The position numbers and the translations under genes are program-made. A stretch of 64,000 bases of DNA from JAJRXR01 sp041402005 (GTDB lineage Bacteria > Planctomycetota > Phycisphaerae > Phycisphaerales > UBA1924): positions 496,001 through 560,000 of the forward strand of contig JAWKTB010000001.1 in NCBI GenBank assembly GCA_041402005.1, given 5' to 3'. Under the pieces are notes generated by a model. It was not told where the DNA came from. It was given only the letters and a program-made list of their open reading frames with translations, and did no database searches. How positions within the stretch are numbered: the stretch's first letter is position 1; the number at the start of each line of letters is the position of its first letter. This document shows, one piece after another, positions 14,501-23,654 of this stretch.

Positions 14501-15821
14501 ACCGCCCCTCCAGGATCTGGCTCGTGTCCTTCGCGCCCAGCCAGCTCTCCAGAATGTCGGCGTAGACCGAGCGGAAGTCGATCTGGAACTTCAGGTCGCC
14601 ATTGTCAAGGTCGGACAGCGACGGGTGGCGCCCGACGACGCCGGCCTGGGTCATGGGCCCGAGCAGGAACATCGGCGCCGCGGTGCCGTGGTCCGTCCCG
14701 CCCGAGGCGTTCTGCGCCACGCGCCGCCCGAACTCGCTGAAGCACATCGTCAGGACGCGTCCCTCATTCTCCTGGGCTTTGAGGTCCTTGTAGAAGGCGT
14801 TCATCGCGTCGCCGAGTTGCTGGAGGAGCTGGGCGTGGCGCCCGAACGCGCCGCCCTGTCCCGAGTGCGTGTCGAAGCTGCCGTGCGTCACGTAGTACAC
14901 GCGCGTCTTGAGCCCGGCACGGATCATGCTCCCGACCATCTGAAGCTGCTTGGCCAGGGGCGAGTTCGGATAGTTCACCAAGGGACGCTGCTCGACCGCC
15001 TTGCGGATCTGGTCGCTGGAGACCTGTGCGTCCAGGGTCGTGCGCATCAAGAACGCGGCGTTCGAGTCGGGGTCCGTCCCCGGCGTCACGCCTTGCTCCG
15101 AGAGCTCCTTGTAGGGTTCGACCAACGAATCATGCACGTCCGCGCCCATCCAGCGGAACAGGTCGGGCGTCTCGAACGCGACCGGCTTGACCATCCGTCC
15201 TTCGAGCGCCAGTGGGGCGGTGCGCCCGATGGCGATGGGGGGGTGGATCGTCTGGGAGCCGTCGGGCGTGCCCGACTCGCCCTTGCCGTACCCGCAGCAC
15301 TCGGCGTCGATGTACCGCCCGAGCCACCCGTCGCCGGTGCCCGAGAGGTCGGCGGTCTGCCAGATGTCCATCGATTTGAAGTGCGAGCGGTTGGGGTTGG
15401 GATAGCCGACGCCCTGGACGACGGCGCACATCCCGTCGTCGTAGAGCTCCTTGATGCCGGCGAGCCCGCGGTGCAGGGCGACGCCCTCGGAGCCCTTGGC
15501 GCCGAGCTTGGAGAGCTCGAGGAGCTGGTCGTCGCCCTTGAGCCCGATGCCCGGGCGCACGCGGTAGTAGGCGTCGTCGCGGAAGGGGATGACGGTGTTG
15601 AGCCCGTCGTTGCCGCCCGAGAGCTGGCAGACGACGAGGATGCGATCCTCGTTGACGCCCGGGATGGAGGACATGCCCAGCGCCGGCATCGGCAGCCCGA
15701 AGGCGGACCGCTGGAGGAACAGCGGGACGGCAACACTCGCCGACGCGAGCGTGAGCCCCGTCGTCAGGAACTGTCGACGCGTGAACGCGTTGGCCTCGCC
15801 CGGATTGTTGTGCAACGACAT
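14472..15821 (-). CDS. DUF1501 family protein with Tat signal
   Basis: 449 residues. The N-terminus carries a twin-arginine signal (TRRQFLTTGLTLA) followed by a hydrophobic stretch to about residue 42, so it is exported folded. The body matches DUF1501, a sulfatase/phosphatase-superfamily fold widespread in planctomycetes: LVVCQLSGGNDGLNTVIP near the start, NRSHFKSMDIWQTAD in the middle, SFDTHSGQ and SEFGRRVAQNASGGTDHGTA towards the end. The substrate is unknown. It lies 52 bases downstream of the DUF1800 gene, its standard partner. The leader is a heptamer repeat rather than a recognisable Shine-Dalgarno sequence. Its end overlaps the convergent zinc-ribbon gene. Confidence 0.92.
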   Translation of the reverse strand: MSLHNNPGEANAFTRRQFLTTGLTLASASVAVPLFLQRSAFGLPMPALGMSSIPGVNEDRILVVCQLSGGNDGLNTVIPFRDDAYYRVRPGIGLKGDDQLLELSKLGAKGSEGVALHRGLAGIKELYDDGMCAVVQGVGYPNPNRSHFKSMDIWQTADLSGTGDGWLGRYIDAECCGYGKGESGTPDGSQTIHPPIAIGRTAPLALEGRMVKPVAFETPDLFRWMGADVHDSLVEPYKELSEQGVTPGTDPDSNAAFLMRTTLDAQVSSDQIRKAVEQRPLVNYPNSPLAKQLQMVGSMIRAGLKTRVYYVTHGSFDTHSGQGGAFGRHAQLLQQLGDAMNAFYKDLKAQENEGRVLTMCFSEFGRRVAQNASGGTDHGTAAPMFLLGPMTQAGVVGRHPSLSDLDNGDLKFQIDFRSVYADILESWLGAKDTSQILEGRFRATKVVRA

Positions 15822-15829
15822 GGCGTTTC

Positions 15830-15864
15830 CCTAATGCCTAATCCCTAATGCCGAATGCCTAGTG
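15830..15864. repeat. Five-unit heptanucleotide repeat CCTAATG
   Basis: Five consecutive 7-base units on the + strand: CCTAATG, CCTAATC, CCTAATG, CCGAATG, CCTAGTG. On the coding (minus) strand they read CATTAGG-type units and fill almost the whole 52-base gap between the DUF1800 stop and the DUF1501 start, where a ribosome site is expected. Confidence 0.85.
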
Positions 15865-15872
15865 CCTTTCCC

Positions 15873-17426
15873 CTAGCACAGCTGATACTCCGGCATCGCC
15901 GTCACGAGCAGCAGGGCGCCCGTCACGACCGGCGGGCGGACCCCGCCGTGTTCGTCCACGAACTTGGTCAGTGTGTCGTGCGCGTGCTGGGGCGCCCGCC
16001 CGAGCGTGAGCCGCAGCATGTAGTCCACGACCTTGCCCGGGTCGCTCGAGGCGCCCGGGTCGCCCTTCTCGAGCGCGTCGAGCAGGGGCGTCGGGTCGTA
16101 CTTGTTCTCGTCGGCCAGCGCGTCGTACCCCACCGGCTTCTTGCCCGTCAAGAGGAACGCCAGGATGTTCTGGCGCACGAACATGGTGGAGGTGTTGATC
16201 CAGGCCCGCCCGCCGTCCCATCCCTTGACGCTCGGCGGGTAGAACAGGCTCTGGCCCATCAGATTGAGCGCATCGTTCAGGATCGCCAGGTCCCGCACCG
16301 GCGTGTTCAGCGACCGCACCGCGCCGACGACCAGCTCCGTCGGGCTCTTGATCTTCTCGCCCACGACCGACGGGTGGTAGAAGTGCTCGGAGAGGAAGAG
16401 CTGTCGCATCACAGGGCGCAGCTCGTACTTGGCCTTGATCATCGTGCTCGCAAGCTGGCGGACGATCGTGCGCGTGTCCTGGTCCTGGTCGCGGGGGTTG
16501 GTCGGGACGTAGCGGGCGAAGAAGCGGTAGAGCTTGGAGGCAATGAACTCGGGGCAGGCCCGCTGGCCCAGGATGGCTCGGCAGAAGTCGTCGCCGTCCA
16601 TCGCGCCCGAGGCGCCCAGGATCCGCTTGGACCCCGAGTCGTGGTTCTCCTCGTTGAAGACGAACTCGTCGTCCTCGAAGGTGTACCCGGTCAGGGCGCG
16701 GGCGCCCTCCTTGATGTCGCGCTCCGAGTACGCCCCCTCGCCCAGGCTGAAAAGCTCCATCAGCTCGCGGGCCAGGTTCTCGTTGGGCTCGCGCTTGGAC
16801 GAGTCGTTGTTGTCCAGGTACGCCAGCATCGCCGGGTCGCGGATGATCTGGAAGAGAAGCTCGCCGAAGTTGCCCGCGGCGTGCGCGCGGAACAGCTCGT
16901 TCTGCTTGAGCATGTGGTAGCTGTTCTCGATCGTCCGGTAGCTGGTCGCGAAGTGCCCGTGCCAGAAGAGGACCATCTTCTCCTGGAAGGGGCGGGGCGA
17001 CTCGATCATCTTCTCGAGCCACCAGCGCTGGACCTCGCCCATCTGCTGGCGGTCCTGACGCTGCGCCTGCTGGCGACGCAGGCGGAACTGCGCCAGCGCG
17101 TTCTCGTCCTGCGCGCGCTGGGCCGCCCGGTACGCTTCCTGCTCGGCACGCGTCGGCGGACGCATGATGTCCTTGTCGAACGCGTCCTCGCGCCCCGCGT
17201 CCTCGGGGATCGACTCGTAGTTCAGAAGGTAGTCGACCGCCTTCTCGGGACCCCAGCCGGCGAGCGTCTGGATCTGCGAGGGCGTGCCCCCGAACCCGGC
17301 CCGCAAGAGCAGGTGCCTGGCCTGCTCGTACCCGAAGTCGCGTGGGTGGATCGGCTTGAGGTGCGTCGGCGCCTCATCGTCGGTGGGGCTCGCCCACTCC
17401 CGCTGGCCCAACGTGCTCAGACCCAT
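15873..17426 (-). CDS. DUF1800 family protein
   Basis: 517 residues from the ATG at 17426, which is eight bases after a strong GGGGAGG; the frame is open for another 36 codons upstream without support. Family features: RDFGYEQARHLLLRAGFGGTP at the start, then WWLEKMIESPRPFQEKMVLFW and WHGHFATSYR, GRELMELFSLGEGAYSE-like text, LTGYTFEDDEFVFN, and PPSVKGWDGGRAWINTSTM near residue 400. DUF1800 proteins form a conserved operon with DUF1501 proteins in planctomycetes. The biochemical role is unknown; an export or surface-processing role is often assumed. No clear signal peptide is seen here. Confidence 0.9.
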   Translation of the reverse strand: MGLSTLGQREWASPTDDEAPTHLKPIHPRDFGYEQARHLLLRAGFGGTPSQIQTLAGWGPEKAVDYLLNYESIPEDAGREDAFDKDIMRPPTRAEQEAYRAAQRAQDENALAQFRLRRQQAQRQDRQQMGEVQRWWLEKMIESPRPFQEKMVLFWHGHFATSYRTIENSYHMLKQNELFRAHAAGNFGELLFQIIRDPAMLAYLDNNDSSKREPNENLARELMELFSLGEGAYSERDIKEGARALTGYTFEDDEFVFNEENHDSGSKRILGASGAMDGDDFCRAILGQRACPEFIASKLYRFFARYVPTNPRDQDQDTRTIVRQLASTMIKAKYELRPVMRQLFLSEHFYHPSVVGEKIKSPTELVVGAVRSLNTPVRDLAILNDALNLMGQSLFYPPSVKGWDGGRAWINTSTMFVRQNILAFLLTGKKPVGYDALADENKYDPTPLLDALEKGDPGASSDPGKVVDYMLRLTLGRAPQHAHDTLTKFVDEHGGVRPPVVTGALLLVTAMPEYQLC

Positions 17427-17557
17427 GCCGCCGACCTCCCCTGGGGTTTCCCGCCCAACGCCCGTGGGCGCCCCCGATTGCCGAGGCGCCCCACAGGGGC
17501 AGACTATCGGGCGGAACGCGCGCCGCGCTCCCACGACGCGCCCCTGTTACCCAGTCT

Positions 17558-18964
17558 TTACGGGGCGTCGGCGGGCGTGTTTCGCCCCTTCGCGCCCTGG
17601 GCCAGTCGCCAGGCCCAGACGAGCCCGAGCGTCGCCGCGGCCAGCACCAGGGCGCCGCTCGCCTGGTGGGTGGTCGTGATCACCGCCTCCAGGGCGTCGA
17701 TCTGGGTCGCGGAGGCGAGCTGGTCCGAGGTCGGGATCGGGCGGGCGTGCTCACTGGGCGGGACCTGCCAGAGCGCGAGCCACCCGAGCACGAACTGCCA
17801 GGTGACGATCGCGTGCATGAAGACGCCGACCAGGCGGATCGGGCGCCCGCCCCGCTCGATCTTGCCGGCCTTCAGGCAGAGCGAGCCGGTGAGGATCACA
17901 AGAACGAGCACAACGAACGACCAACCGATGTGTGAGTACAGGGCGTGGGTCGAGCCCAGGTGGCGGTACATGGCGCCGAAGACGAGCTGGATCAGGACCG
18001 CGATCAAGGTGAAGACCGCGAGCGTGCGCGCCCGGCGGGCGGCGTTGCGGGTCGGATCGGTGATCAGGCTGGGCGCGTCGATGTAGCTGGGGCGCTGGGC
18101 GGCCGCGACACCGACGGAGATCATGAAGGCGATCTGCCCGAACACGCCGTGGGCGATGGCGATGGGGACCGAGTTCTCCCCGACGCGCAGGGCGCCGAGC
18201 ACGCCCTGGATCACGACGACGAGCCAGGCGAGCCAGACGGCAAGCCGCATCCCGCCGCGGCGATCCACGACCGTGGTCGAGATCGCCCAGATCAGCGTGA
18301 CCAGCCCGACCAGCGAGCCGAGCAGTCGGTGGGCGTGCTCGAAGAAGATCCGCTCCTCGCCCATGAGGCTCAGGGGGAAGAGGAAGGAGACGGCGCCGTA
18401 GCTCGTCACCGGATCGGGCACCGCCATCGCGCTCTCGGTCCCCGTGACCGCCCCGCCCGCGACGAGCAGGGGGAGAAAGGACGCTGCCGCAACGACGCCG
18501 AGGCGTCCGAGCCAGGCCTGTGAACTCAGGCGTGGCCCGCGACGCCCCATCGCGGAGCCGATCGCGCCCGCGATCGCGCCGGCGACCATGCACGCCCCGA
18601 TGAAGCTCACGATGACCAGGGGCGCGCCCGGCTGGAGGTGGTTCGCCTCCGTCGCCATCTGCTCGGTCGTGGTCGGTTGCTCGACGAGGTTGCTCAGGAG
18701 GAGGATCTGGTTGAGGACGGCGCTGACGAGCCCCGCGAGCAATCCGACGAGCCATCCCGGGCGCCCGCCACGCCCTCCCGAGGCGACGCCGAGCATGACG
18801 CCGAAGAAAAGGAGCGCGCCCATGACGGGGACGCTCGCGCTGCGTGGCGCGTCGATGCCCGGGAGGTGCATGACGTACCAGGCGGCCCACATGGCGATGG
18901 AGGCGCCGAGCCCGACCGCAAGGGCGGGCACGATCAGGGAGGGACGCTCGCTGGATTCGGGCAT
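17558..18964 (-). CDS. ctaA: Heme A synthase, COX15/CtaA family, with N-terminal extension
   Basis: 468 residues. CtaA/COX15 oxidises heme O to heme A, the cofactor of aa3/caa3 oxidases. The CtaA part starts at about residue 150 and has the paired heme-ligand helices: EHAHRLLGSLVG, IAIAHGVFGQ, YRHLGSTHALYSHIGWS and TTHQASGALVLA, i.e. four His in the expected places over eight hydrophobic segments. The first ~150 residues add about four more membrane segments with no CtaA resemblance (family length is 300-350), an apparent fusion with an unknown membrane domain. GGAG precedes the ATG. It is divergent from actA, with a 15-base perfect palindrome in between. Confidence 0.88.
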   Translation of the reverse strand: MPESSERPSLIVPALAVGLGASIAMWAAWYVMHLPGIDAPRSASVPVMGALLFFGVMLGVASGGRGGRPGWLVGLLAGLVSAVLNQILLLSNLVEQPTTTEQMATEANHLQPGAPLVIVSFIGACMVAGAIAGAIGSAMGRRGPRLSSQAWLGRLGVVAAASFLPLLVAGGAVTGTESAMAVPDPVTSYGAVSFLFPLSLMGEERIFFEHAHRLLGSLVGLVTLIWAISTTVVDRRGGMRLAVWLAWLVVVIQGVLGALRVGENSVPIAIAHGVFGQIAFMISVGVAAAQRPSYIDAPSLITDPTRNAARRARTLAVFTLIAVLIQLVFGAMYRHLGSTHALYSHIGWSFVVLVLVILTGSLCLKAGKIERGGRPIRLVGVFMHAIVTWQFVLGWLALWQVPPSEHARPIPTSDQLASATQIDALEAVITTTHQASGALVLAAATLGLVWAWRLAQGAKGRNTPADAP

Positions 18965-19021
18965 CGCGTGCTCCGTGCGTGTGCGATCGAGAGTTGATCC
19001 GATCGCGCGGCCGCGCGCAGA

Positions 19022-19036
19022 TGAGACTCAGTCTCA
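19022..19036. promoter_or_regulatory. 7-1-7 palindrome, candidate Fur-family operator
   Basis: TGAGACTCAGTCTCA is a perfect 7-1-7 inverted repeat between the divergent ctaA (start 18964) and actA (start 19196) genes. Its architecture equals the core Fur box (TGAGAATnATTCTCA in many bacteria), with one symmetrical change in each half. It could regulate both genes. Confidence 0.45.
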
Positions 19037-19195
19037 ATTCCCGTCAGACAGTGACGCGGCCCGGACAGGGTACGCCGCACCGCCCCGAATTTCGGCGTGA
19101 CAGCAACCATCCCGCCGCCTAGTCCTTGCTATCCTCTCCTCCCTCACCGGGGGCGGGCGACGCCGCCGGGAAATGCCCCGAAGGAGCGAGTAAGC

Positions 19196-19999
19196 GTGCC
19201 TGCTCTCTTCCCGCGCTGGACCAACGTGCTGCCGACCCTCGGCGCCCTCGGGGCGCTGGGGGGGGGTCTGCTGACCATCGGTGGCGTCTGGTACTACTTC
19301 ACGCCCAAGTTCTGGGAGGTCGGGTACATGCCCGTCCAACCGGGCAACGGGTTCAACCACCAGATCCACGCCGGCAAGCTCGGCATCGACTGCCGGTACT
19401 GCCACTCGCACATCGACGAGTCCAAGCACGCCAACGTGCCCAGCGTGCACACCTGCTACGGGTGTCACGGCGGGACGAAGCTGCAGAGCGTCGAGGAGAA
19501 GACGGGCTTCATCCGTGACGCGTACGAGGCGGGCGAGCGGTACAACGAGATCCAGGGCCTGCTCGAGACGGGCGACACGACCGGCGCGGAGGCGAAGATC
19601 GCCGAGTACGAGCGCGAGAGTCTGCCGGTCGCCGAGCACGGCGCCTCAATCCCCTGGCGCCAGATCCACCTGCTGCCCGACTACGTGCAGTTCCCCCACG
19701 ACGTGCACCTGTCGGCGGGCGTGAGCTGCTTCTCGTGCCACGGGCAGATCAAGGGGATGCCGGTCGTGCATCAGGAGAAGCCCCTGAGCATGGCCTGGTG
19801 CCTCGATTGCCACCGCAACCCGGAGAAGAACCTGGTCCCGCCGGACCGGATCACGGACCTGATCTGGGTGGAGAACCAGTGGTTCGGCGTGCCGGTGGAG
19901 GATCGGGTGGACAAGGAGCACGGCGGGCTGACGCCCGAGCAGCTCGTCGAGTCGCTGCGGCGCAACCCGCCCGAGTACTGCGGGGCGTGCCACTACTGA
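19196..19999 (+). CDS. actA: Alternative complex III subunit A, pentaheme cytochrome c
   Basis: 267 residues. Five CxxCH sites (CRYCH at about 66, CYGCH 87, CFSCH 180, CLDCH 206, CGACH 263) mark the pentaheme subunit of the quinol:cytochrome c oxidoreductase ACIII. One N-terminal membrane helix (about 10-32) anchors it with the hemes outside. The start is a GTG seven bases or so after AAGGAG (19181-19186). It leads the six-gene act cluster. Hemes would be attached by the CcsA/ResB system encoded further downstream. Confidence 0.95.
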   Translation: MPALFPRWTNVLPTLGALGALGGGLLTIGGVWYYFTPKFWEVGYMPVQPGNGFNHQIHAGKLGIDCRYCHSHIDESKHANVPSVHTCYGCHGGTKLQSVEEKTGFIRDAYEAGERYNEIQGLLETGDTTGAEAKIAEYERESLPVAEHGASIPWRQIHLLPDYVQFPHDVHLSAGVSCFSCHGQIKGMPVVHQEKPLSMAWCLDCHRNPEKNLVPPDRITDLIWVENQWFGVPVEDRVDKEHGGLTPEQLVESLRRNPPEYCGACHY

Positions 20000-20069
20000 T
20001 CGCTGTTTCCTGATCGCGTGAAGGGTTCGAGGACGAGCCCCCCAAGGGGGCGTCGGAGCAGGGCGGAGC

Positions 20070-23000
20070 ATGAGCAAGCTTGACCAGTGCCCATCGACGA
20101 AGGGGAAGCAGCCCGAGCGGGCGCCCGATCCACGTCCCAAGGGGGAGGGGTCGTCGCGCCCGTGGCGGTCGGTCGAGGAGTTCGCCGACACGCCGGCCTT
20201 CCGCGAGTTCCTGGAGCGTGAGTTCCCCAAGGGCGCGTCGGAGCTGCTGGGCGAGTCGCGTCGCGACTTCCTGAAGCTGATGGGCGCGGGGCTCGCGCTC
20301 GCCGGCGCCGCCACGATCCCGGGGTGCCGACGCCCCGAGCGTCACATCATGCCGTACTCGGCGGAGGTGCCCGAGGAGATCATCCCGGGCCAGGCGCTGT
20401 ACTACGCGACGTCGATGCCCCTCGCCGGCGGCGGCGCGGAGGGCCTGCTGATCGAGACGCAGGCCGGTCGCCCGACCAAGGTCGAGGGCAACCCGCTTCA
20501 TCCGATCAATCAGGGCAAGGCGAGCCAGTGGTCGCAGGCGAGCGTGCTGACGCTGTACGACCCGGACCGCCTGAAGTCGCCCGTGTACCACAACCCGGCG
20601 CGCGGGCGCCTGGCGGCGACGTGGGACGACTTCCGCGCCTGGTCCACCGACCACTTCAAGCGGTTCGACTCGACGCAGGGTCGCGGCCTGGCCTTCCTCG
20701 TCGACAAGAAGACCAGCCCGACGCGCGACGCGATGAAGCAGCGCCTGATGAAGCGCTGGCCTCGGGCCGCCTGGCACGTCTACTCCCCGGCGGAGGACGC
20801 GGGGGCGATCGAGGGCTCGCGCCTCGCCTTCGGCGGCGCGATGCGCCTCCACCACGAATTCGAGGGCGCGAGGTGCGTCCTGAGCCTCGACGCCGACTTC
20901 CTCTGCTCGGGACCGGCGTCCCTGGTCGCGGCCCGTCAGTTCGCCTCGACGCGGCGCGTGCGCCACGCGGGCGACGAGATGAGCCGTCTGTACGTCCTCG
21001 AGTCCAGCCCCACCGGGACGGGCTCGCAGGCCGACCACCGCCTGCGGATGGCGCCCTCGCAGATCACGGCGTTCGCGGTCGCGCTGGCTTCCCAGATCCT
21101 GGGCTCGGGCTCCTTGGGCTCGGTCGCGATCCCGGGTGATGCCGGGATCGATGAGGTGGTCGTGAAGTCGATCGCCGAGGACCTGCGCAAGGGGCCGGGC
21201 GCGATGGTGATCGCCGGGCACAGCCAGCCGCCGGCGGTTCATGCGTTGTGCCACGCGATCAACGATGCGCTGGGCGCCCTCGGACGCCACGTCCTGGTCA
21301 GCCCCATGGGTGACGACGAGGCCCGCGTCAGCCTCGACGAGATCGCGAATCTCACCGACCGGATGCGGGCCGGCGAGATCGACACGCTCGTCTGCCTCGA
21401 CACCAACCCGATCTACGACGCGCCGGCGGACCTCGACTTCGCCGCCCAGTTCGGCGCCGTCCCCAACACCATCACATGGTCCGTCCAGGCCAGCGAGACC
21501 GCGCACGAGTCCACGTGGAGCCTGAACGGCGCCCACTTCCTCGAGTCGTGGGGGGACGCCGAGGCGTGGGACGGGACGCTCAGCCCCGTCCAGCCCATGA
21601 TCGCCCCGCTCTACGCCCCCGCGATGAGCGACATCGAGCTGCTCGCGCTGCTCGCGGGCGAGGAGAACCCGGAGGGGTACCAGCTCGTCCGCGAGACCTG
21701 GGCGGCACGCGTCGGGCAGGGGGCGGACACGCCCGCGTTCGACAAGACATGGCGTCGGGCGCTGCATGACGGCTTGCTGGCGGGCTCGCGCACGCAGCTC
21801 GGCGGGGCGCGGATCGATCGCAACGCCGTCAGTGGCGCCGCTCGCTCGCTCGCGCTCCAGGGCGCGCCGACGCTCGAGTCGCTCGAGATCGTCTTCGCTG
21901 CGGGGATGGTGGGGGACGGACGCTGGGCGAACTGCGGCTGGCTCCAGGAGCTGCCCGACCCCGCGTCCAAGGTGGTGTGGGACAACCCGGCGTACGTGAG
22001 CCCGAAGACCGCCGAGGCGCTCGAGCTGCTGCCCGAGCACGCCTGGCAGGACAAGTACGACCCCTACACCAAGCAGCAGCTCCCCAAGGCGCGGATGGCG
22101 ACCGTCTCCTACGACGGGCGCGAGCTGGTGATGCCGATCTGGATCCTGCCGGGCATGCCCGACAACACGATCGCCCTGCGGCTCGGGTACGGGCGGACGG
22201 TCTCGGGTCACGTGGGCGATCAGGTGGGGTTCAACACGTACGCGCTGCGCTCGAGCGGGCGCGGCGAAACGGGCGCTCGCGCGTCGGTGCGGGCCGCCGG
22301 CAAGACCTACACCATCTCCAGCACCCAGGACCACTGGACGATGAGCGGGCGGGACACGGTCCTGCGCTCGATCGACAAGAAGTGGTGGGACAAGTACGGC
22401 GACGAGCCGCCCGAGGTCCTGCCCGACGAGATCTACGGCCCCGAGCACGGCGTCAGCACGATCCACCTCGCCGAGCGCCTGGGTGAGCTGAACCACACGC
22501 CCCCCAACGTCTCGATCTACGAGAACCCGCTCAACCAGTCGCGGACCGACGCCGCCCCGGGCTCGACCTACTCGAAGGGCCCGCAGTGGGGGATGACGAT
22601 CGACATGTCCACCTGCACCGGGTGCGGCGTGTGCACGATCGCCTGCCAGAGCGAGAACAACATCCCCATCGTCGGCAAGACCGAGACCGCCAAGGGACGC
22701 GAGATGCACTGGATCCGCGTCGACCGCTACTTCGCCGGCGACGACCTCAACGACCCGTCCTCCATGCAGATGCAGCCTGTCGCCTGCGTCCACTGCGAGA
22801 ACGCCCCGTGCGAGACCGTCTGCCCCGTCAACGCGACGGTCCACGGCAACGAGGGCACCAACGACATGGCCTACAACCGGTGCATCGGTACCCGGTACTG
22901 CGCCAACAACTGCCCCTACAAGGTCCGCCGATTCAACTTCTTCGAGTGGGGCTGGAACAAGTACAACGGTCGCTTCTACGGCGAGGAGCTCATTTCCGAC

Positions 23001-23654
23001 GCCCCCATCCAGCAGAAGGACCTCAACAAGAACTTCATCCCGCCCCGCCTGCGCGAGAAGCTCGAGGAGATCGAGCGGATGCAGCTCAACCCGGACGTCA
23101 CGGTCCGCTCGCGTGGTGTGATGGAGAAGTGCACCTACTGCATCCAGCGGATCAACGAGGCCCGCCAGGAGGTCAAGGTCCGGGGCATCTGGGACCGCGC
23201 CCAGAGCACCACCAAGGACGACCCCAACTACCAGGCCCCCATCCCCGAGGGCTTCTTCCAGGTCGCCTGCCAGCAGGCCTGCCCGACCGAGTCGATCGTG
23301 TTCGGCGACGTCCTCGACCCCAAGAGCAAGGTCACCGCCTGGCGCAACAACCAGCGCTCGTACATGCTCCTGGGCTACCTCGACACGCGCCCGCGCACGA
23401 CGCACCTCATGCGGATTAGCAACCCCAACGAGGCCCTGCTCGAGCACCTGCGCCCCGAGGACTACGAGCGGCGAATCGTGCACGATCCCTTCCACCACGC
23501 CGGCGCCCACGAGGGCGGCTCCGAGTCCGAGGGTGGCGGCGAGGAGCACGGCGAGGCCCACGGCTTCTTCTTCGACAAGGCACGCACGCTGGGCGATGAG
23601 GGCTACGCCCTCAGCCTCCGCGTCCTCGGCGCCGCGACCGGAGTCCACGCATGA
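20070..23654 (+). CDS. actB: Alternative complex III subunit B, iron-sulfur protein
   Basis: 1194 residues. A Tat-type motif (RRDFLKLMGAGLALAGAA) ends in GC, a lipobox-like site near residue 85, as in other ActB proteins. The large N-terminal half resembles molybdopterin oxidoreductases but the ACIII version has lost the cofactor. The C-terminal quarter carries four ferredoxin-type Cys clusters: CTGCGVCTIACQ, CVHCENAPCETVCP, CIGTRYCANNCPYK and CTYCIQRI with CQQACPTES. ActB channels electrons within ACIII on the outer face of the membrane. Its TGA overlaps the actC ATG (ATGA). Confidence 0.95.
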   Translation: MSKLDQCPSTKGKQPERAPDPRPKGEGSSRPWRSVEEFADTPAFREFLEREFPKGASELLGESRRDFLKLMGAGLALAGAATIPGCRRPERHIMPYSAEVPEEIIPGQALYYATSMPLAGGGAEGLLIETQAGRPTKVEGNPLHPINQGKASQWSQASVLTLYDPDRLKSPVYHNPARGRLAATWDDFRAWSTDHFKRFDSTQGRGLAFLVDKKTSPTRDAMKQRLMKRWPRAAWHVYSPAEDAGAIEGSRLAFGGAMRLHHEFEGARCVLSLDADFLCSGPASLVAARQFASTRRVRHAGDEMSRLYVLESSPTGTGSQADHRLRMAPSQITAFAVALASQILGSGSLGSVAIPGDAGIDEVVVKSIAEDLRKGPGAMVIAGHSQPPAVHALCHAINDALGALGRHVLVSPMGDDEARVSLDEIANLTDRMRAGEIDTLVCLDTNPIYDAPADLDFAAQFGAVPNTITWSVQASETAHESTWSLNGAHFLESWGDAEAWDGTLSPVQPMIAPLYAPAMSDIELLALLAGEENPEGYQLVRETWAARVGQGADTPAFDKTWRRALHDGLLAGSRTQLGGARIDRNAVSGAARSLALQGAPTLESLEIVFAAGMVGDGRWANCGWLQELPDPASKVVWDNPAYVSPKTAEALELLPEHAWQDKYDPYTKQQLPKARMATVSYDGRELVMPIWILPGMPDNTIALRLGYGRTVSGHVGDQVGFNTYALRSSGRGETGARASVRAAGKTYTISSTQDHWTMSGRDTVLRSIDKKWWDKYGDEPPEVLPDEIYGPEHGVSTIHLAERLGELNHTPPNVSIYENPLNQSRTDAAPGSTYSKGPQWGMTIDMSTCTGCGVCTIACQSENNIPIVGKTETAKGREMHWIRVDRYFAGDDLNDPSSMQMQPVACVHCENAPCETVCPVNATVHGNEGTNDMAYNRCIGTRYCANNCPYKVRRFNFFEWGWNKYNGRFYGEELISDAPIQQKDLNKNFIPPRLREKLEEIERMQLNPDVTVRSRGVMEKCTYCIQRINEARQEVKVRGIWDRAQSTTKDDPNYQAPIPEGFFQVACQQACPTESIVFGDVLDPKSKVTAWRNNQRSYMLLGYLDTRPRTTHLMRISNPNEALLEHLRPEDYERRIVHDPFHHAGAHEGGSESEGGGEEHGEAHGFFFDKARTLGDEGYALSLRVLGAATGVHA

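Noticed and set aside
15855..18086. A 743-codon + strand frame over DUF1800 and ctaA
   Set aside because: Shadow of two convincing minus-strand genes, with no family motifs.
19851..23648. A 1265-codon open frame on the minus strand opposite actA/actB
   Set aside because: The opposite strand carries a fully recognisable ActA/ActB with all cofactor motifs. The minus frame is low-complexity Arg/Val/Leu/Asp text produced by high GC in the third codon position.
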